From contig ATWD01000002.1 of the NCBI GenBank assembly GCA_000421065.1, positions 868,001-932,000 on the forward strand: a stretch of 64,000 nt of DNA, given 5' to 3'. Below, piece after piece: positions 1 through 9,090 of this stretch. The first letter of the stretch is position 1. Each line of letters opens with the position of its first letter. This DNA comes from Acidobacteriaceae bacterium TAA 166 (GTDB taxonomy: Bacteria > Acidobacteriota > Terriglobia > Terriglobales > Acidobacteriaceae). Made by a program: the position numbers and the translations under genes. Under the pieces are notes generated by a model, which was not told the DNA's origin, made no database searches, and saw nothing but the letters and a program-made list of their open reading frames with translations.

Positions 1-611
1 ATCACCTTCTTGATGTTCTCCTCGATCTGATCCTTCGATCCCAGGCCGGCGGTCTGCACCACGATCACGCCGTTGCGATCCACATAGAACGACATCGGCA
101 GCACATCGAGGCCGCCGTAGGCGTCCTGCACCTTGCCGTCGGTCAAAAGAATCGGGTAGCTGACACCGATCTTTTTGGCAGTCTTGGCGATCGTATCTTT
201 GCCCGCGTCCACGTCGTCGGTCAAACCAAGGATCTCAAACCCCTGGGAGGCGTACTGCTTGCGCAGCTCCTCGAACCACGGCATCTCGACCTTGCACGGA
301 CCGCACCAGGTGGCCCAGAAGTTCACCAGAACAGGGCGCCCTTTATAGTCCGCAAGCGAGACCTTCTTCCCATCGAGGCTGGTCAGCGCAAACGCCGGTG
401 CCTTCTTTCCACGCATCTTGGGCGCAAACTCGTCCCCCCCCTCGGTAGCGGCCTGCCCCGCGGCCTCACCTGGCTTGGCGGGAATCAGCACCACCTGGTT
501 ATCGCGGGCCTTCTGCATGGCAAGCTTGCGCTCCCGCAGGTTATGCCAGCCCGCCCAAAGCAGAAGTGCCACTCCAAAAACCATGACCCCAAGAATCAAC
601 GCTCGACGCAT
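1..611 (-). CDS. TlpA/ResA-like membrane-anchored thioredoxin (3' end outside window)
   Basis: Reading leftwards from the ATG at 611, the protein starts with a short positive N-terminus and a hydrophobic segment (about residues 4-21), so it is probably anchored with its thioredoxin domain in the periplasm. A linker leads to a thioredoxin fold of the AhpC/TSA-Redoxin type: VNFWATWCGPCKVEMP with the redox CGPC at about 103-106, then the TDG and YVDRNG segments typical of TlpA. Such proteins reduce disulfides, for example during cytochrome c or Cu-protein maturation; the substrate here is unknown. About 203 codons are visible and the C-terminus lies beyond base 1. It is divergent from kdsD. Confidence 0.9.
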   Translation of the reverse strand, partial: MRRALILGVMVFGVALLLWAGWHNLRERKLAMQKARDNQVVLIPAKPGEAAGQAATEGGDEFAPKMRGKKAPAFALTSLDGKKVSLADYKGRPVLVNFWATWCGPCKVEMPWFEELRKQYASQGFEILGLTDDVDAGKDTIAKTAKKIGVSYPILLTDGKVQDAYGGLDVLPMSFYVDRNGVIVVQTAGLGSKDQIEENIKKV

Positions 612-729
612 CCGCCCGCATTCCTTTCGCCCGCGCCTGCAGCGCAGACCTTGACTCTAGTGTAGACGGAAAGAGAGCCAGACGGCTGCGGTTCCGGCTC
701 TCTGCTAGCATCGGGGGTGACTCAAGATC

Positions 730-1734
730 ATGTCCGATGCCCCGCTCACGAACGCCCCCTCCCCTTCTCCTGCCGAATTTGTCCGCATTGAAGCCCGCGC
801 CCTGCTCGAGCTTGCGATGCGCATGGACGGCCCGATGTTTGAAGCATTTACCCGGGCTGTCGATCTCTTGCTCGAGGCCATCTCCCGGCGAGACCGTATC
901 GTTGTCACCGGCATCGGAAAGAGCGGACTGATCGCGCGGAAGATCGTGGCAACGTTGTGTTCCACAGGATCCCCCGCGTATTACCTGCATCCAGCCGAGG
1001 CCGTTCACGGCGACCTGGGCATGCTCTCGCACGGGGACACCGTGATCCTCCTCTCGGCCAGCGGGGAGACCGAGGAGCTGCTCCGCCTGTTGCCTCTGTT
1101 GAAGCGGCTGGCCGACAAGCTGATCACCTTCACGGGAAACCCGTCCTCGACCCTCGGCCGGGCCAGCGACGTCGCCCTCGACGCCAGCGTCTCCTGCGAG
1201 GCCTGCCCCAATAATCTCGCACCCACCGCCTCCACCACGGTGATGCTTGCCCTCGGCGATGCCCTCGCGCTTGAGCTAAGCAGGCGTAGGGGCTGGAGAC
1301 CGGAGGACTTCGCCGAGTTGCACCCCGGCGGCCGCCTGGGCAAACGGCTGGCCCGCGTTCGTGAGCTGATGCACACCGGAGATGCCATGCCCCGCGTGCA
1401 GGTCTCGACCCCGATGCCCCAGGTCATCTACGAGATGTCCCGAAAAAAGCTGGGCATGACGACTGTGGTCGACGCAAACGGCACGCTGCTCGGAATGATC
1501 TCCGACGGCGATCTGCGGCGCCTGCTCGAACGAGATGGAGGCCACGCCCTCGACCACACCGCGGGAGAGATCATGAATCCACATCCCCTCACCATCGAAG
1601 CCGAGGTCTTCGCCTCCTCCGCGCTGGCGCTGATGGAGGAGAAAAAGATTACCTCTCTGATCGTCACCGGGTTGGAAAAACGCGCCGAGGGAGTTCTGCA
1701 TCTGCACGATCTGTGGACCCTCGAGCTGATCTGA
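730..1734 (+). CDS. kdsD: Arabinose-5-phosphate isomerase (KdsD/KpsF family)
   Basis: A 334-residue protein with a SIS sugar isomerase domain (about 40-190) followed by two CBS domains (about 213-334), the standard KdsD layout and length. Visible family motifs are GIGKSG (61-66), HPAEAVHGDLG (87-97) and SASGET (109-114), followed by the conserved ELHPGGRLGK stretch. The enzyme interconverts ribulose-5-phosphate and arabinose-5-phosphate, the first committed step towards Kdo of lipopolysaccharide, in the cytoplasm. Other Kdo genes are not in the window, so the role is inferred from the family. It stands alone between the divergent thioredoxin gene and proS. Confidence 0.93.
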   Translation: MSDAPLTNAPSPSPAEFVRIEARALLELAMRMDGPMFEAFTRAVDLLLEAISRRDRIVVTGIGKSGLIARKIVATLCSTGSPAYYLHPAEAVHGDLGMLSHGDTVILLSASGETEELLRLLPLLKRLADKLITFTGNPSSTLGRASDVALDASVSCEACPNNLAPTASTTVMLALGDALALELSRRRGWRPEDFAELHPGGRLGKRLARVRELMHTGDAMPRVQVSTPMPQVIYEMSRKKLGMTTVVDANGTLLGMISDGDLRRLLERDGGHALDHTAGEIMNPHPLTIEAEVFASSALALMEEKKITSLIVTGLEKRAEGVLHLHDLWTLELI

Positions 1735-1748
1735 TCTATAGAGACAGT

Positions 1749-1800
1749 AGCCGGCCGGCCTGGCCCACTTCGCGTGGGACGCACCCAAGCGGCAGCGCCC
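1749..1800. repeat. Fragment of the long dispersed inverted repeat
   Basis: The kdsD-proS gap contains a CCGGCC-rich start, a GGCCCAC..GCGTGGG hairpin and a GCGGCAGCGCCCGT end. These match the two outer ends of the long repeat seen complete near 40.1, 49.2 and 62.3 kb, with the middle missing. It is probably an internally deleted copy. Confidence 0.55.
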
Positions 1801-1876
1801 GTACCCCATCCCCACGTTAGAATGGAGAGATCAACATCGAAGCTCTCTCCAAGAGCTGGAAGGTCATCCAGAACCC

Positions 1877-3685
1877 ATGCAACGCTGGTCGCAACTCTTC
1901 ATTCCCACCCTTCGTGAAGCCCCTGCCGACGCCGAGGTCGCCAGCCACAAGCTGCTCCTTCGCGCCGGGTACGTGCGCCAGCTCGGCGCCGGAATCTACA
2001 GCTATCTCTTCCTGGGCAACCGTTCGATCAACAAGATCGTCGGGATCGTTCGCCAGGAGATGGACAAGATCGGACAGGAGTTTCTGCTTCCCGCGTTGAA
2101 TCCACGCGAGATCTGGGAGGAGTCCGGTCGCTGGTCCGTGATGGGCGAGAACATGTTCCGCCTGAAGGACCGCAAGGGAGCCGAGCTCTGCCTCGGCATG
2201 ACACACGAAGAGGTCATGACTTCCATCGCCCGCAACGAGCTGCGCAGCTATAAGCAGCTCCCTCAGATCTGGTACCAGATTCAGACCAAGTTTCGCGACG
2301 AGCCGCGCCCGAAGTCCGGTCTCCTGCGCGTCCGGCAGTTCATCATGAAGGATGCCTACTCCTACGACATCGATGAGGCTGGCCTCGACGAGAGCTACCG
2401 CAAGCACGATGCCGCCTACCGGGCCATCTTCAACCGCTGTGGCCTGGAGTTCCTCTCGGTCGATGCCGACTCCGGCGCGATGGGAGGCTCGACCTCGCAG
2501 GAGTTCATGGTCTACACCGACGCCGGCGAAGACCTGATCGCCAGCTCCGCCTCGGGCTACGCCGCCAACATCGAGAAGGCGACCAGCCGCCTCGAGGCCG
2601 TGGAAGACTTAGCACCGACGGGCGACGGTCAGCCCGAGCCGGTCCACACCCCGGGACAGCGCACCATCGAAGAGGTCGGTGCGTTCCTGAAGGTGCGGCC
2701 ACAGCATCAGATCAAGACCATGGCCTACATGGCCGCTCTTCCCCAGGCCGACCACGCCAAGATGGGAGCCCTGCGCCCGGTTGTCGTCTTCCTGCGTGGC
2801 GATCATTCGCTGAACGAAACCAAGCTTTCGGCGCTTGCCGGCGGCGAGGTCCGTCCCATGACACAGGAGGAGATCGTAGAGGTCTTCAAAGCCCCCGCCG
2901 GATACCTCGGTCCCATTGGAGTCGAAGCCGCGCCCCATCCGAAGAAGCCGGGCACACTGGTCATCCTCGATCAGTCCCTCGAGCATCGCAAAAACCTGAT
3001 CGCCGGGGCCAACCAAGAGGAGTACCACCTCCGTAACGTAACCCCGGGCCGCGACTTCAAACCGACGCTCGTCGCCGACGTCCGCAACGTGTGCGAAGGC
3101 GAAGGCTGCCCGATCGACGGCTCGCCGCTTCGCATCGGCAAGGCGGTCGAGATCGGCCATATCTTCAAGCTCGGTTACAAATACACCAGGTCCATGGGAG
3201 CCTCCGTGCTCAACCGCGACGGTAAAGAAGTGACGCCGATCATGGGCAGCTACGGCATCGGCATTGAGCGCATCCTCACGGCTGCGATCGAGAGCTCGGC
3301 CGCGGCCAACGACGGCTCGGCCTTCGCCCTGCATCCGGCCATCGCGCCCTTCCAGGCCGTGGTCACCGTCACCAACACCGCCGATGCCGCGCTTCAGGTT
3401 GCGGGAGAGAGGGTTGCCGGCGAGCTCATCCAGGCTGGTGTCGACGTCCTCCTCGATGATCGCGACGAGCGCGCCGGGGTGAAGTTCAAGGATGCCGACC
3501 TGATCGGGATCCCTTATCGCATCAATATTGGACGCGGGGTTGCAGAAGGAAAGGTGGAACTTGTGGACCGGCTTAATCGTCATACGCAAGAGGTTGCACT
3601 CGACGATGTGGCTGCCGTGGTAGCGGATCAGATAACATCGCTCTTGCAACCTGTGCTTCCTGGGGCCCCTGTCAAAGCGTCATAA
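1877..3685 (+). CDS. proS: Prolyl-tRNA synthetase, bacterial long type
   Basis: A 602-residue class II aminoacyl-tRNA synthetase that charges tRNA-Pro in the cytoplasm. The N-terminus (QRWSQLFIPTLREAPADAEVASHKLLLRAGYVRQ, given here in part) is the typical ProS start. Motif 2 (RDEPRPKSGLLR) lies near residue 140 and motif 3 (GSYGIGIERILTA) near 456. The region between them, about 230-400, is the editing insertion that clears Ala-tRNA-Pro in bacterial-type ProRS, so this is the long form. The C-terminal anticodon-binding domain has the expected VLLDDRDERAGVKFKDADLIGIP. The next gene starts 18 bases downstream, so the two may be co-transcribed. Confidence 0.97.
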   Translation: MQRWSQLFIPTLREAPADAEVASHKLLLRAGYVRQLGAGIYSYLFLGNRSINKIVGIVRQEMDKIGQEFLLPALNPREIWEESGRWSVMGENMFRLKDRKGAELCLGMTHEEVMTSIARNELRSYKQLPQIWYQIQTKFRDEPRPKSGLLRVRQFIMKDAYSYDIDEAGLDESYRKHDAAYRAIFNRCGLEFLSVDADSGAMGGSTSQEFMVYTDAGEDLIASSASGYAANIEKATSRLEAVEDLAPTGDGQPEPVHTPGQRTIEEVGAFLKVRPQHQIKTMAYMAALPQADHAKMGALRPVVVFLRGDHSLNETKLSALAGGEVRPMTQEEIVEVFKAPAGYLGPIGVEAAPHPKKPGTLVILDQSLEHRKNLIAGANQEEYHLRNVTPGRDFKPTLVADVRNVCEGEGCPIDGSPLRIGKAVEIGHIFKLGYKYTRSMGASVLNRDGKEVTPIMGSYGIGIERILTAAIESSAAANDGSAFALHPAIAPFQAVVTVTNTADAALQVAGERVAGELIQAGVDVLLDDRDERAGVKFKDADLIGIPYRINIGRGVAEGKVELVDRLNRHTQEVALDDVAAVVADQITSLLQPVLPGAPVKAS

Positions 3686-3703
3686 GAACAAGAAAGAAGC
3701 CCT

Positions 3704-6304
3704 TTGCCAGTCAAACTCAAATACGGCAGCAGCAGACCCAGCACATCCTCCCGGGGAATCATCCAACGGCTTCATCTGGATAACCGCTTTGTCCGGTATC
3801 TCCTCGTCGGAGCCCTGGGCTGCCTCTTGCTGGCGATCGCGACCCTCGGATACTTCTACTTCAAATACGAGCGAGTGGTCGACGACCGGCTGGCCAAGGG
3901 GCCGATGTTCGCCAGCGTCTCGCAGATCTATGCCGCGCCGCGCGAGGTTCGCAACGGCCAGAAACTCACCGCCTCGGCCATCGCGGCCGATCTTCGCCGC
4001 GCCGGATACAACGCCAACTCCCAGCTCGGCACCTACCAGCTGAACGGCGACAGCATCTTCATCAAGCCCGGTCCTCAAAGCTATCACTCGACCGACGGCG
4101 CGACCATCTCAGCTCCCAACGGCGTAGTCCAATCCATTACAGCCGAGAACGGAGCCGCCCTGGGCGCCTACGAGCTGGAGCCGCAGCTGATTACCGCTCT
4201 GTCGGAGGAGAATAATCGCACCAAGCGGAGGCTGGTCAGCTATAAGGACATTCCTCCGCAGCTGATCCAGGCCATCACCTCCATTGAAGACCGCAACTTC
4301 TTCGAGCACAGCGGCGTAAACTTCCTGCGCATTATCAAGTGCGGCGTTCAGGACCTGAGCAGCGGCCGCAAACGCTGCGGCGGTTCGACCATCACCATGC
4401 AGCTGGCGCGAGGCTTCTTTCTCTCCCCGGAGAAGCAGCTCAAGCGCAAGATGATCGAGATTCTCATCACCTTCCAACTCGAATCGCGCTTCTCCAAGCA
4501 GCAGATCTTCGAGATGTACAGCAACCAGATCCCCCTGGGGCATCGCGGAAGCTATGACATCAACGGCGTCAGCGAGGGGTCGCAGGCTTTCTTCGGAAAG
4601 GACCTCAAACAGCTCGACACGGCGGAGTATGCCCTTCTGGCAGGCATGATTCAGAGTCCAAGCCGCCTGAATCCTTATCGCCATCCGGAACGGGCCATCG
4701 CACGGCGTAACGTGGTGCTGGACTCGATGGTCGAGACCGGAGCTATCTCCGCCAGTGAGGCGACCCGGGCCAAGGCTGAGCCTCTGCGCCTGACCACGCC
4801 CGATGTCGATGCCAGCCAGGCTCCCTTCTTCGTGGATCTCGTCCATGAACAGCTGGTCAAGCGCATCAGCGATCAGGACATCGCTCATCAAAGTCTGCGT
4901 ATCTATACGTCTCTCGATCCCGAGTTGCAGTCGGTCGCGGCCGAAGCCGTCGACATCGGGATGAAAAACGTGGACGAGCTCGTACGCAAGCGCTATGCCC
5001 GTAAAGGGGACAGCGGTCCAATCACCTACCCGCAGGTCGCGCTGATCGCCCTTAACCCCCATACGGGGCAGATTCTGGCGCTGGTCGGCGGAAGAAGCTA
5101 CGGCTCCTCCCAGCTGAATCATGCCGTCGCCCCGCGCCCCACCGGATCGATCTTCAAGCCCTTCGTCTATGCCGCGGCTTATAACACCTCTCTTGGGGAC
5201 ACCAGCATCAACGGCGGCCCCTTCACCGCAGTCACTCGAATTAGCGACGATCCGCAGGAGTTCGGCACCGCCGACAAGTCCTATATGCCTGGCAACTTCG
5301 TCAAGGGTGAGTATCCGGGCATGGTCACCGCCGTCGACGCACTGGCGCACTCCCTGAACATCGCCACCATCGCTCTCGCTCAGCAGGTCGGCTACGGCAA
5401 TGTCGCCGCGCTGGCCCGGTCCGCTGGCGTCGCCAGCGCCCGTGGAACCCCTTCGGTCGCCATCGGAACCTACAGCGCCACCCCCATGGATATGGCTGGC
5501 GCTTACACCGTCTTTGCCAACAATGGCGTTCACATCAATCCGTGGATGCTGGCCTCGGTGCGCAATACCTCTGGCGACATCGTCGCCGACTACTCCCCCG
5601 AAGCCAAACAGGTCCTGGATCCCCGCATCGCCTATCTCACGCAGTCCCTCATGGAAAACGTGATGAACTACGGCACCGGCGCTGTGGTGCGCGGCCGTGG
5701 CTTTTCCGCTCCAGCCGCCGGCAAGACTGGCACCGAACACGATGCCTGGTTCGCGGCCTACACCTCAACCCTGCTCTGCGTCGTCTGGGTCGGAAACGAC
5801 GACTATACCGACATCAAGATTCAAGGCGCCGACGCCGCGGCTCCCATCTGGGCCGAGTTCATGAAGCGCGCCATCAAGCTTCCGCAATACTCCGATGTAA
5901 AACCCTTCTCTCCTCCCGAGGGCATCACCGTCGCGCGCATCGACCGCGATTCCGGCCTGCTGGCAGACTCGTCCTGTCCTGGACGCACCTTGAACATAGC
6001 CTTCCTCGACGGCACGGCCCCCACGGGAAGCTGCACCCAGATGAATGAGAATCCGCAGAACTTCTTTCAGAAGATCTTCGGTCTGGGCGGAGGACACGGA
6101 CCGCAGGTCTCGCCTGTCATAACTTCGACGACGACCCCATCCTCCCCCCCGGCAGCCGCGACCTCCAATCCGACGAATTCGGTCCAGTCTCCGTCTGCAG
6201 ACACCCAGGAGCAACCGAAGAAAAAGAAGAATATCTTCCAGAAGATCTTCGGCGGAGGCGACAAGGACAACAAGCAGCCCCAGCCCGCTCAGCCCCCGCA
6301 ATAG
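3704..6304 (+). CDS. Bifunctional class A penicillin-binding protein (PBP1B-like)
   Basis: 866 residues from a TTG start preceded by AGAAAGAAG. A cytoplasmic tail and one TM helix (about 31-53) lead to a UB2H-like domain (about 66-125), a GT51 glycosyltransferase domain (EDRNFFEHSG near 196; GGSTITMQLAR near 226, with Met where Gln is usual) and a transpeptidase domain with SIFK (catalytic Ser482), SHSLN and KTGT (674-677). It polymerises and cross-links peptidoglycan in the periplasm. The C-terminal ~80 residues are low-complexity, rich in Pro, Thr and Ser. They carry the motif NxFQKIFG twice (786-793 and 843-850), the second next to a KKKK run. It follows proS closely and converges on the che operon. 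Confidence 0.95.
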   Translation: MPVKLKYGSSRPSTSSRGIIQRLHLDNRFVRYLLVGALGCLLLAIATLGYFYFKYERVVDDRLAKGPMFASVSQIYAAPREVRNGQKLTASAIAADLRRAGYNANSQLGTYQLNGDSIFIKPGPQSYHSTDGATISAPNGVVQSITAENGAALGAYELEPQLITALSEENNRTKRRLVSYKDIPPQLIQAITSIEDRNFFEHSGVNFLRIIKCGVQDLSSGRKRCGGSTITMQLARGFFLSPEKQLKRKMIEILITFQLESRFSKQQIFEMYSNQIPLGHRGSYDINGVSEGSQAFFGKDLKQLDTAEYALLAGMIQSPSRLNPYRHPERAIARRNVVLDSMVETGAISASEATRAKAEPLRLTTPDVDASQAPFFVDLVHEQLVKRISDQDIAHQSLRIYTSLDPELQSVAAEAVDIGMKNVDELVRKRYARKGDSGPITYPQVALIALNPHTGQILALVGGRSYGSSQLNHAVAPRPTGSIFKPFVYAAAYNTSLGDTSINGGPFTAVTRISDDPQEFGTADKSYMPGNFVKGEYPGMVTAVDALAHSLNIATIALAQQVGYGNVAALARSAGVASARGTPSVAIGTYSATPMDMAGAYTVFANNGVHINPWMLASVRNTSGDIVADYSPEAKQVLDPRIAYLTQSLMENVMNYGTGAVVRGRGFSAPAAGKTGTEHDAWFAAYTSTLLCVVWVGNDDYTDIKIQGADAAAPIWAEFMKRAIKLPQYSDVKPFSPPEGITVARIDRDSGLLADSSCPGRTLNIAFLDGTAPTGSCTQMNENPQNFFQKIFGLGGGHGPQVSPVITSTTTPSSPPAAATSNPTNSVQSPSADTQEQPKKKKNIFQKIFGGGDKDNKQPQPAQPPQ

Positions 6305-6337
6305 CTCATCGGCACTCAAACCCATTAGGGTGATTGA

Positions 6338-7096
6338 TCAAACAATCTTCCTCGGACGATAGAAGAGAGACGCGGCGGAATCGTTCGGTTGGAACAGGTC
6401 CGTTACATCTTCCGCCTGTTCGATCTCGCCCAGTACCAGAAAGCCATCTTCGGCCAGGTGATGGTGCGCGGCAGTCAAGAGGGATGTCCTGCACTCCGAA
6501 TCGAGATAGAACAGCACATTTCGCAGCAGGATTAGATCGAAGAGAGGAAGCCCTGCCGTGGACACGCAGAGATTTCTCCGCTGGAAATCGCACATGGCGC
6601 GCAGATCCGGGTTGATCTGCCACTGCTCCTCGGAACGAGTCATATACCTCAGAAGCATGCGCACCGGAAGCCCGCAGTTCACCTCAGGTCGACTGTATGT
6701 TCCCTCGCTCGCATATTCCACCGTCTGCTGGGAGATATCTGTTCCCATAATCCTGATATCCCAGTCCTCTCTTTGCGGCAGATGCTCGCGCAGAAGCATG
6801 GCGACGCTATAGGCCTCCTGTCCGGTCGAGCATGCCGCGCTCCAGATGCGCAACCTTCGCGAGGATCGTCTCCGCTCAATCAGCTTCGGAAGAATATGAT
6901 CGCGTAGTGCATCGAATGTCGTTCGATCGCGAAAGAAGTTTGTCTCATGGACGGTCATAGCCTCGGATACAGCCCGGTAGAGATGCACGGGCCGATCCTT
7001 GGAGCGTGATCCCCATGAGGCATCCGGGACATCGCGCAACGGACGCTGCTCTGCCAACACAGCCGATTCTTCATGGTCGAAAGGGTCCCAGGGCAT
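6338..7096 (-). CDS. CheR-type chemoreceptor glutamate methyltransferase
   Basis: A 252-residue SAM-dependent methyltransferase of the CheR family. MTVHETNFFRD (about 47-57) is the conserved CheR motif, IWSAACSTGQEAYSVAM is the SAM-binding loop, IMGTDIS follows, and LILLRNVLFYL matches the family's NV-L-IYF motif. The N-terminal helical CheR domain is shorter than usual. CheR proteins methylate glutamates on chemoreceptors, but no receptor gene is in the window. It is the last gene of a cheA-cheY-cheR operon on the minus strand, 10 bases after cheY, so it may serve a receptor encoded elsewhere. Confidence 0.88.
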   Translation of the reverse strand: MPWDPFDHEESAVLAEQRPLRDVPDASWGSRSKDRPVHLYRAVSEAMTVHETNFFRDRTTFDALRDHILPKLIERRRSSRRLRIWSAACSTGQEAYSVAMLLREHLPQREDWDIRIMGTDISQQTVEYASEGTYSRPEVNCGLPVRMLLRYMTRSEEQWQINPDLRAMCDFQRRNLCVSTAGLPLFDLILLRNVLFYLDSECRTSLLTAAHHHLAEDGFLVLGEIEQAEDVTDLFQPNDSAASLFYRPRKIV

Positions 7097-7106
7097 ATGC
7101 GCGTTC

Positions 7107-7493
7107 TTATATCAGCTGCGGTGAACATACAGAGAGGCCCAGAAGAACCATCTTCTGGCGCAGGCTCTCCGGAGTGAACGGTTTCATCAAAAACTCATCG
7201 GCACCCTGATCCAGGGCCCTCAGGATCAGGGAATGATCCGCCTCCGTCGTAACCATCATCACCTTCATCTCCGGATACAGCTTCGATCGGCGCATAACCT
7301 TGATACATTCCAGACCATTCATGACCGGCATATTCAGGTCCAGCAGCATCAGATCGAAGTCGCCGTGGGTTTTGAGAATCTCAAGAGCATCGCTGCCATC
7401 TGCGGCCTCCTCACAAGACACTCCCATACGACCGAGCAGATGACGCATGTACTCCCGGATAAAGCTTGAATCATCCACAACCAGTACCTTCAT
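7107..7493 (-). CDS. CheY-like single-domain response regulator
   Basis: A 128-residue stand-alone receiver domain. It has the acidic pair (VVDDSS), the phospho-acceptor Asp in LMLLDLNMPVMNG, the conserved Thr in MMVTTEAD and the Lys in LMKPF, so it should be phosphorylated. There is no output domain; it probably relays or sinks phosphate from the CheA-like kinase encoded 64 bases upstream. Whether it acts on a flagellar motor, a pilus system or another target cannot be read from this window. Confidence 0.92.
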   Translation of the reverse strand: MKVLVVDDSSFIREYMRHLLGRMGVSCEEAADGSDALEILKTHGDFDLMLLDLNMPVMNGLECIKVMRRSKLYPEMKVMMVTTEADHSLILRALDQGADEFLMKPFTPESLRQKMVLLGLSVCSPQLI

Positions 7494-7557
7494 CTACGTT
7501 CTCCCGCAATCTGTGATAACGCCGAGGCCGCAGCTATCGCCGGCTGCAGATGGCTCC

Positions 7558-9090
7558 TTATGCAACCACCTTCCAGCTTTCCGAGATCCGGACAAACCGA
7601 TCGCCGACCAGCCGAAGCCCCCTGTCCCCTTCCAGAAAGCCCCGATTCATCCATCTTCCGTTCGCCCCTTCGAAGGTCTCTCCCAAATCAGGTCGCAGGG
7701 GCACATCATGCAAGGATTCGATCTGCCTGACCGGTCTACCTTCGATTCGTTCCACTCGAGCCAGTGAAGGCTCACCCCTGAATTGTTCCAGGTTCCTCGT
7801 GTATGGCAGCCGCAGCCGCAACAGGGTTCCCTCACCCACCCTCGATTCCAGCTCGACGCTTCCGCCGACCCTTTCCATACCGGAGCGAATCACATCCATT
7901 CCAACTCCCCGGCCGGAGATCGTCGTAACCCTCTTCGCTGTGGAGAAGCCTGGAAGAAAGATCATCTGCAAGGTCTCTTGATCTCTCATCCTCCGGGCCT
8001 CGTCGGACGTTACAAAGCCAAGCTCGACTGCCCGGGCGCGAACTCCTTCGATCGGAATTCCAGCTCCATCGTCAGAGATCTCGATCACGACCTCTCCCGG
8101 CTGCGATAAGGCGCGCAGGCGGATGCGTCCCTCCCTGGACTTCCCTCGCCTTTTGCGACTCTCCGGGGACTCGATTCCGTGATCCACGGCGTTACGAAGA
8201 GCATGGATCACGGGATCCTTGATCGCTTCAATCAAACTTCTGTCGAGAGTCGTCTCCTGCCCTTCGAGCTCCAGCCTTACTTCGCGTCCACAAGAGCTTG
8301 CCAGATCGCGGACCATCCGGGGAAATCTTCCGAAGAGATCTTTCAGCGGCTGCGTACGGGCCCGTATCACGGTCTGCCGCAGGTCGTTGGTAATCGCCCC
8401 CAGCTGACGGACCCATTCGGCAAACTGCCCGGTTCGGCTATCCCCCTGCATGATTTGATCTCGTACATCCGCCAGATCGTCCGCCAGCTGCAGAATGTGG
8501 TCCAGCACCTCGACGTCGACGCGAAGCGTCCTTTCGCAAGCTGCAGGCAACAGAGTAGGCAGAGGCTCCGAGAAGCCTGGCGTGGTTCGACGCGCAGACT
8601 CCCGCTCGAGATTCAGCGGCCTGCCGCTTAGGGCCGCAAGGTCGGCGATCAGGAGACTGTCTTCATCGTCTGCCCGCGTTCCCTCGCCTCCCGTAACCTC
8701 GATCACCTTCAGGATCGCCTTAACTCCATCGAGCAGTTGAAACAGACCGTGCAGAATTGCATCGCCCAGGCCGACATGCTTATCCCGCAAGGAGCACAAA
8801 AGGTGCTCGCCAGCATGGGTCAGCTTCTCCATGCGCGAGAATCCCATGAAGCCCGTCATTCCCTTAATAGTGTGGACAGCTCGGAACAGCTCTCCCACTC
8901 TCTGCTCCCAATCTGACGGCTCAGCTTCCAACGCCATCAGATAGGATTCCATCCGGTCCAAAATCTCCCGGTTCTCAGCGATAAATTCCTGAAGAAGACA
9001 ATTCACATCTTTCTTATCGGGAGATTCGGAGAAAGCTTGAGCGGGGGTATTCAACTTGTCATCTCGAGCGACACCCGATAGCCTCTCCAC
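7558..9090 (-). CDS. CheA-like histidine kinase with a reduced C-terminal (CheW-like) region
   Basis: 510 residues from a GTG start abutting the divergent cdd ATG; a shorter start is possible. The N-terminal Hpt domain has the phospho-acceptor His73 in AVHTIKGMTGF. A dimerisation region spans about 187-255, then comes the ATPase domain with HALRNAVDHGIE (297-308), SDDGAGIP (339-346), FLPGFSTA and SGRGVGMDVI (392-401). No P2 domain is evident. Only about 80 residues follow the kinase core, and they resemble part of a CheW-like domain (RVERIEGRPVRQI) rather than the usual ~130. Coupling to receptors through CheW may therefore be altered. First gene of the cheA-cheY-cheR operon. Confidence 0.88.
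   Translation of the reverse strand: MERLSGVARDDKLNTPAQAFSESPDKKDVNCLLQEFIAENREILDRMESYLMALEAEPSDWEQRVGELFRAVHTIKGMTGFMGFSRMEKLTHAGEHLLCSLRDKHVGLGDAILHGLFQLLDGVKAILKVIEVTGGEGTRADDEDSLLIADLAALSGRPLNLERESARRTTPGFSEPLPTLLPAACERTLRVDVEVLDHILQLADDLADVRDQIMQGDSRTGQFAEWVRQLGAITNDLRQTVIRARTQPLKDLFGRFPRMVRDLASSCGREVRLELEGQETTLDRSLIEAIKDPVIHALRNAVDHGIESPESRKRRGKSREGRIRLRALSQPGEVVIEISDDGAGIPIEGVRARAVELGFVTSDEARRMRDQETLQMIFLPGFSTAKRVTTISGRGVGMDVIRSGMERVGGSVELESRVGEGTLLRLRLPYTRNLEQFRGEPSLARVERIEGRPVRQIESLHDVPLRPDLGETFEGANGRWMNRGFLEGDRGLRLVGDRFVRISESWKVVA

Noticed and set aside
4109..5740. 543-codon ORF antisense to the PBP gene
   Set aside because: Shadow frame; the sense strand has all class A PBP motifs.
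6338..9090. A complete chemotaxis system
   Set aside because: Only cheA, cheY and cheR are present; cheW, cheB and receptor genes are missing here.
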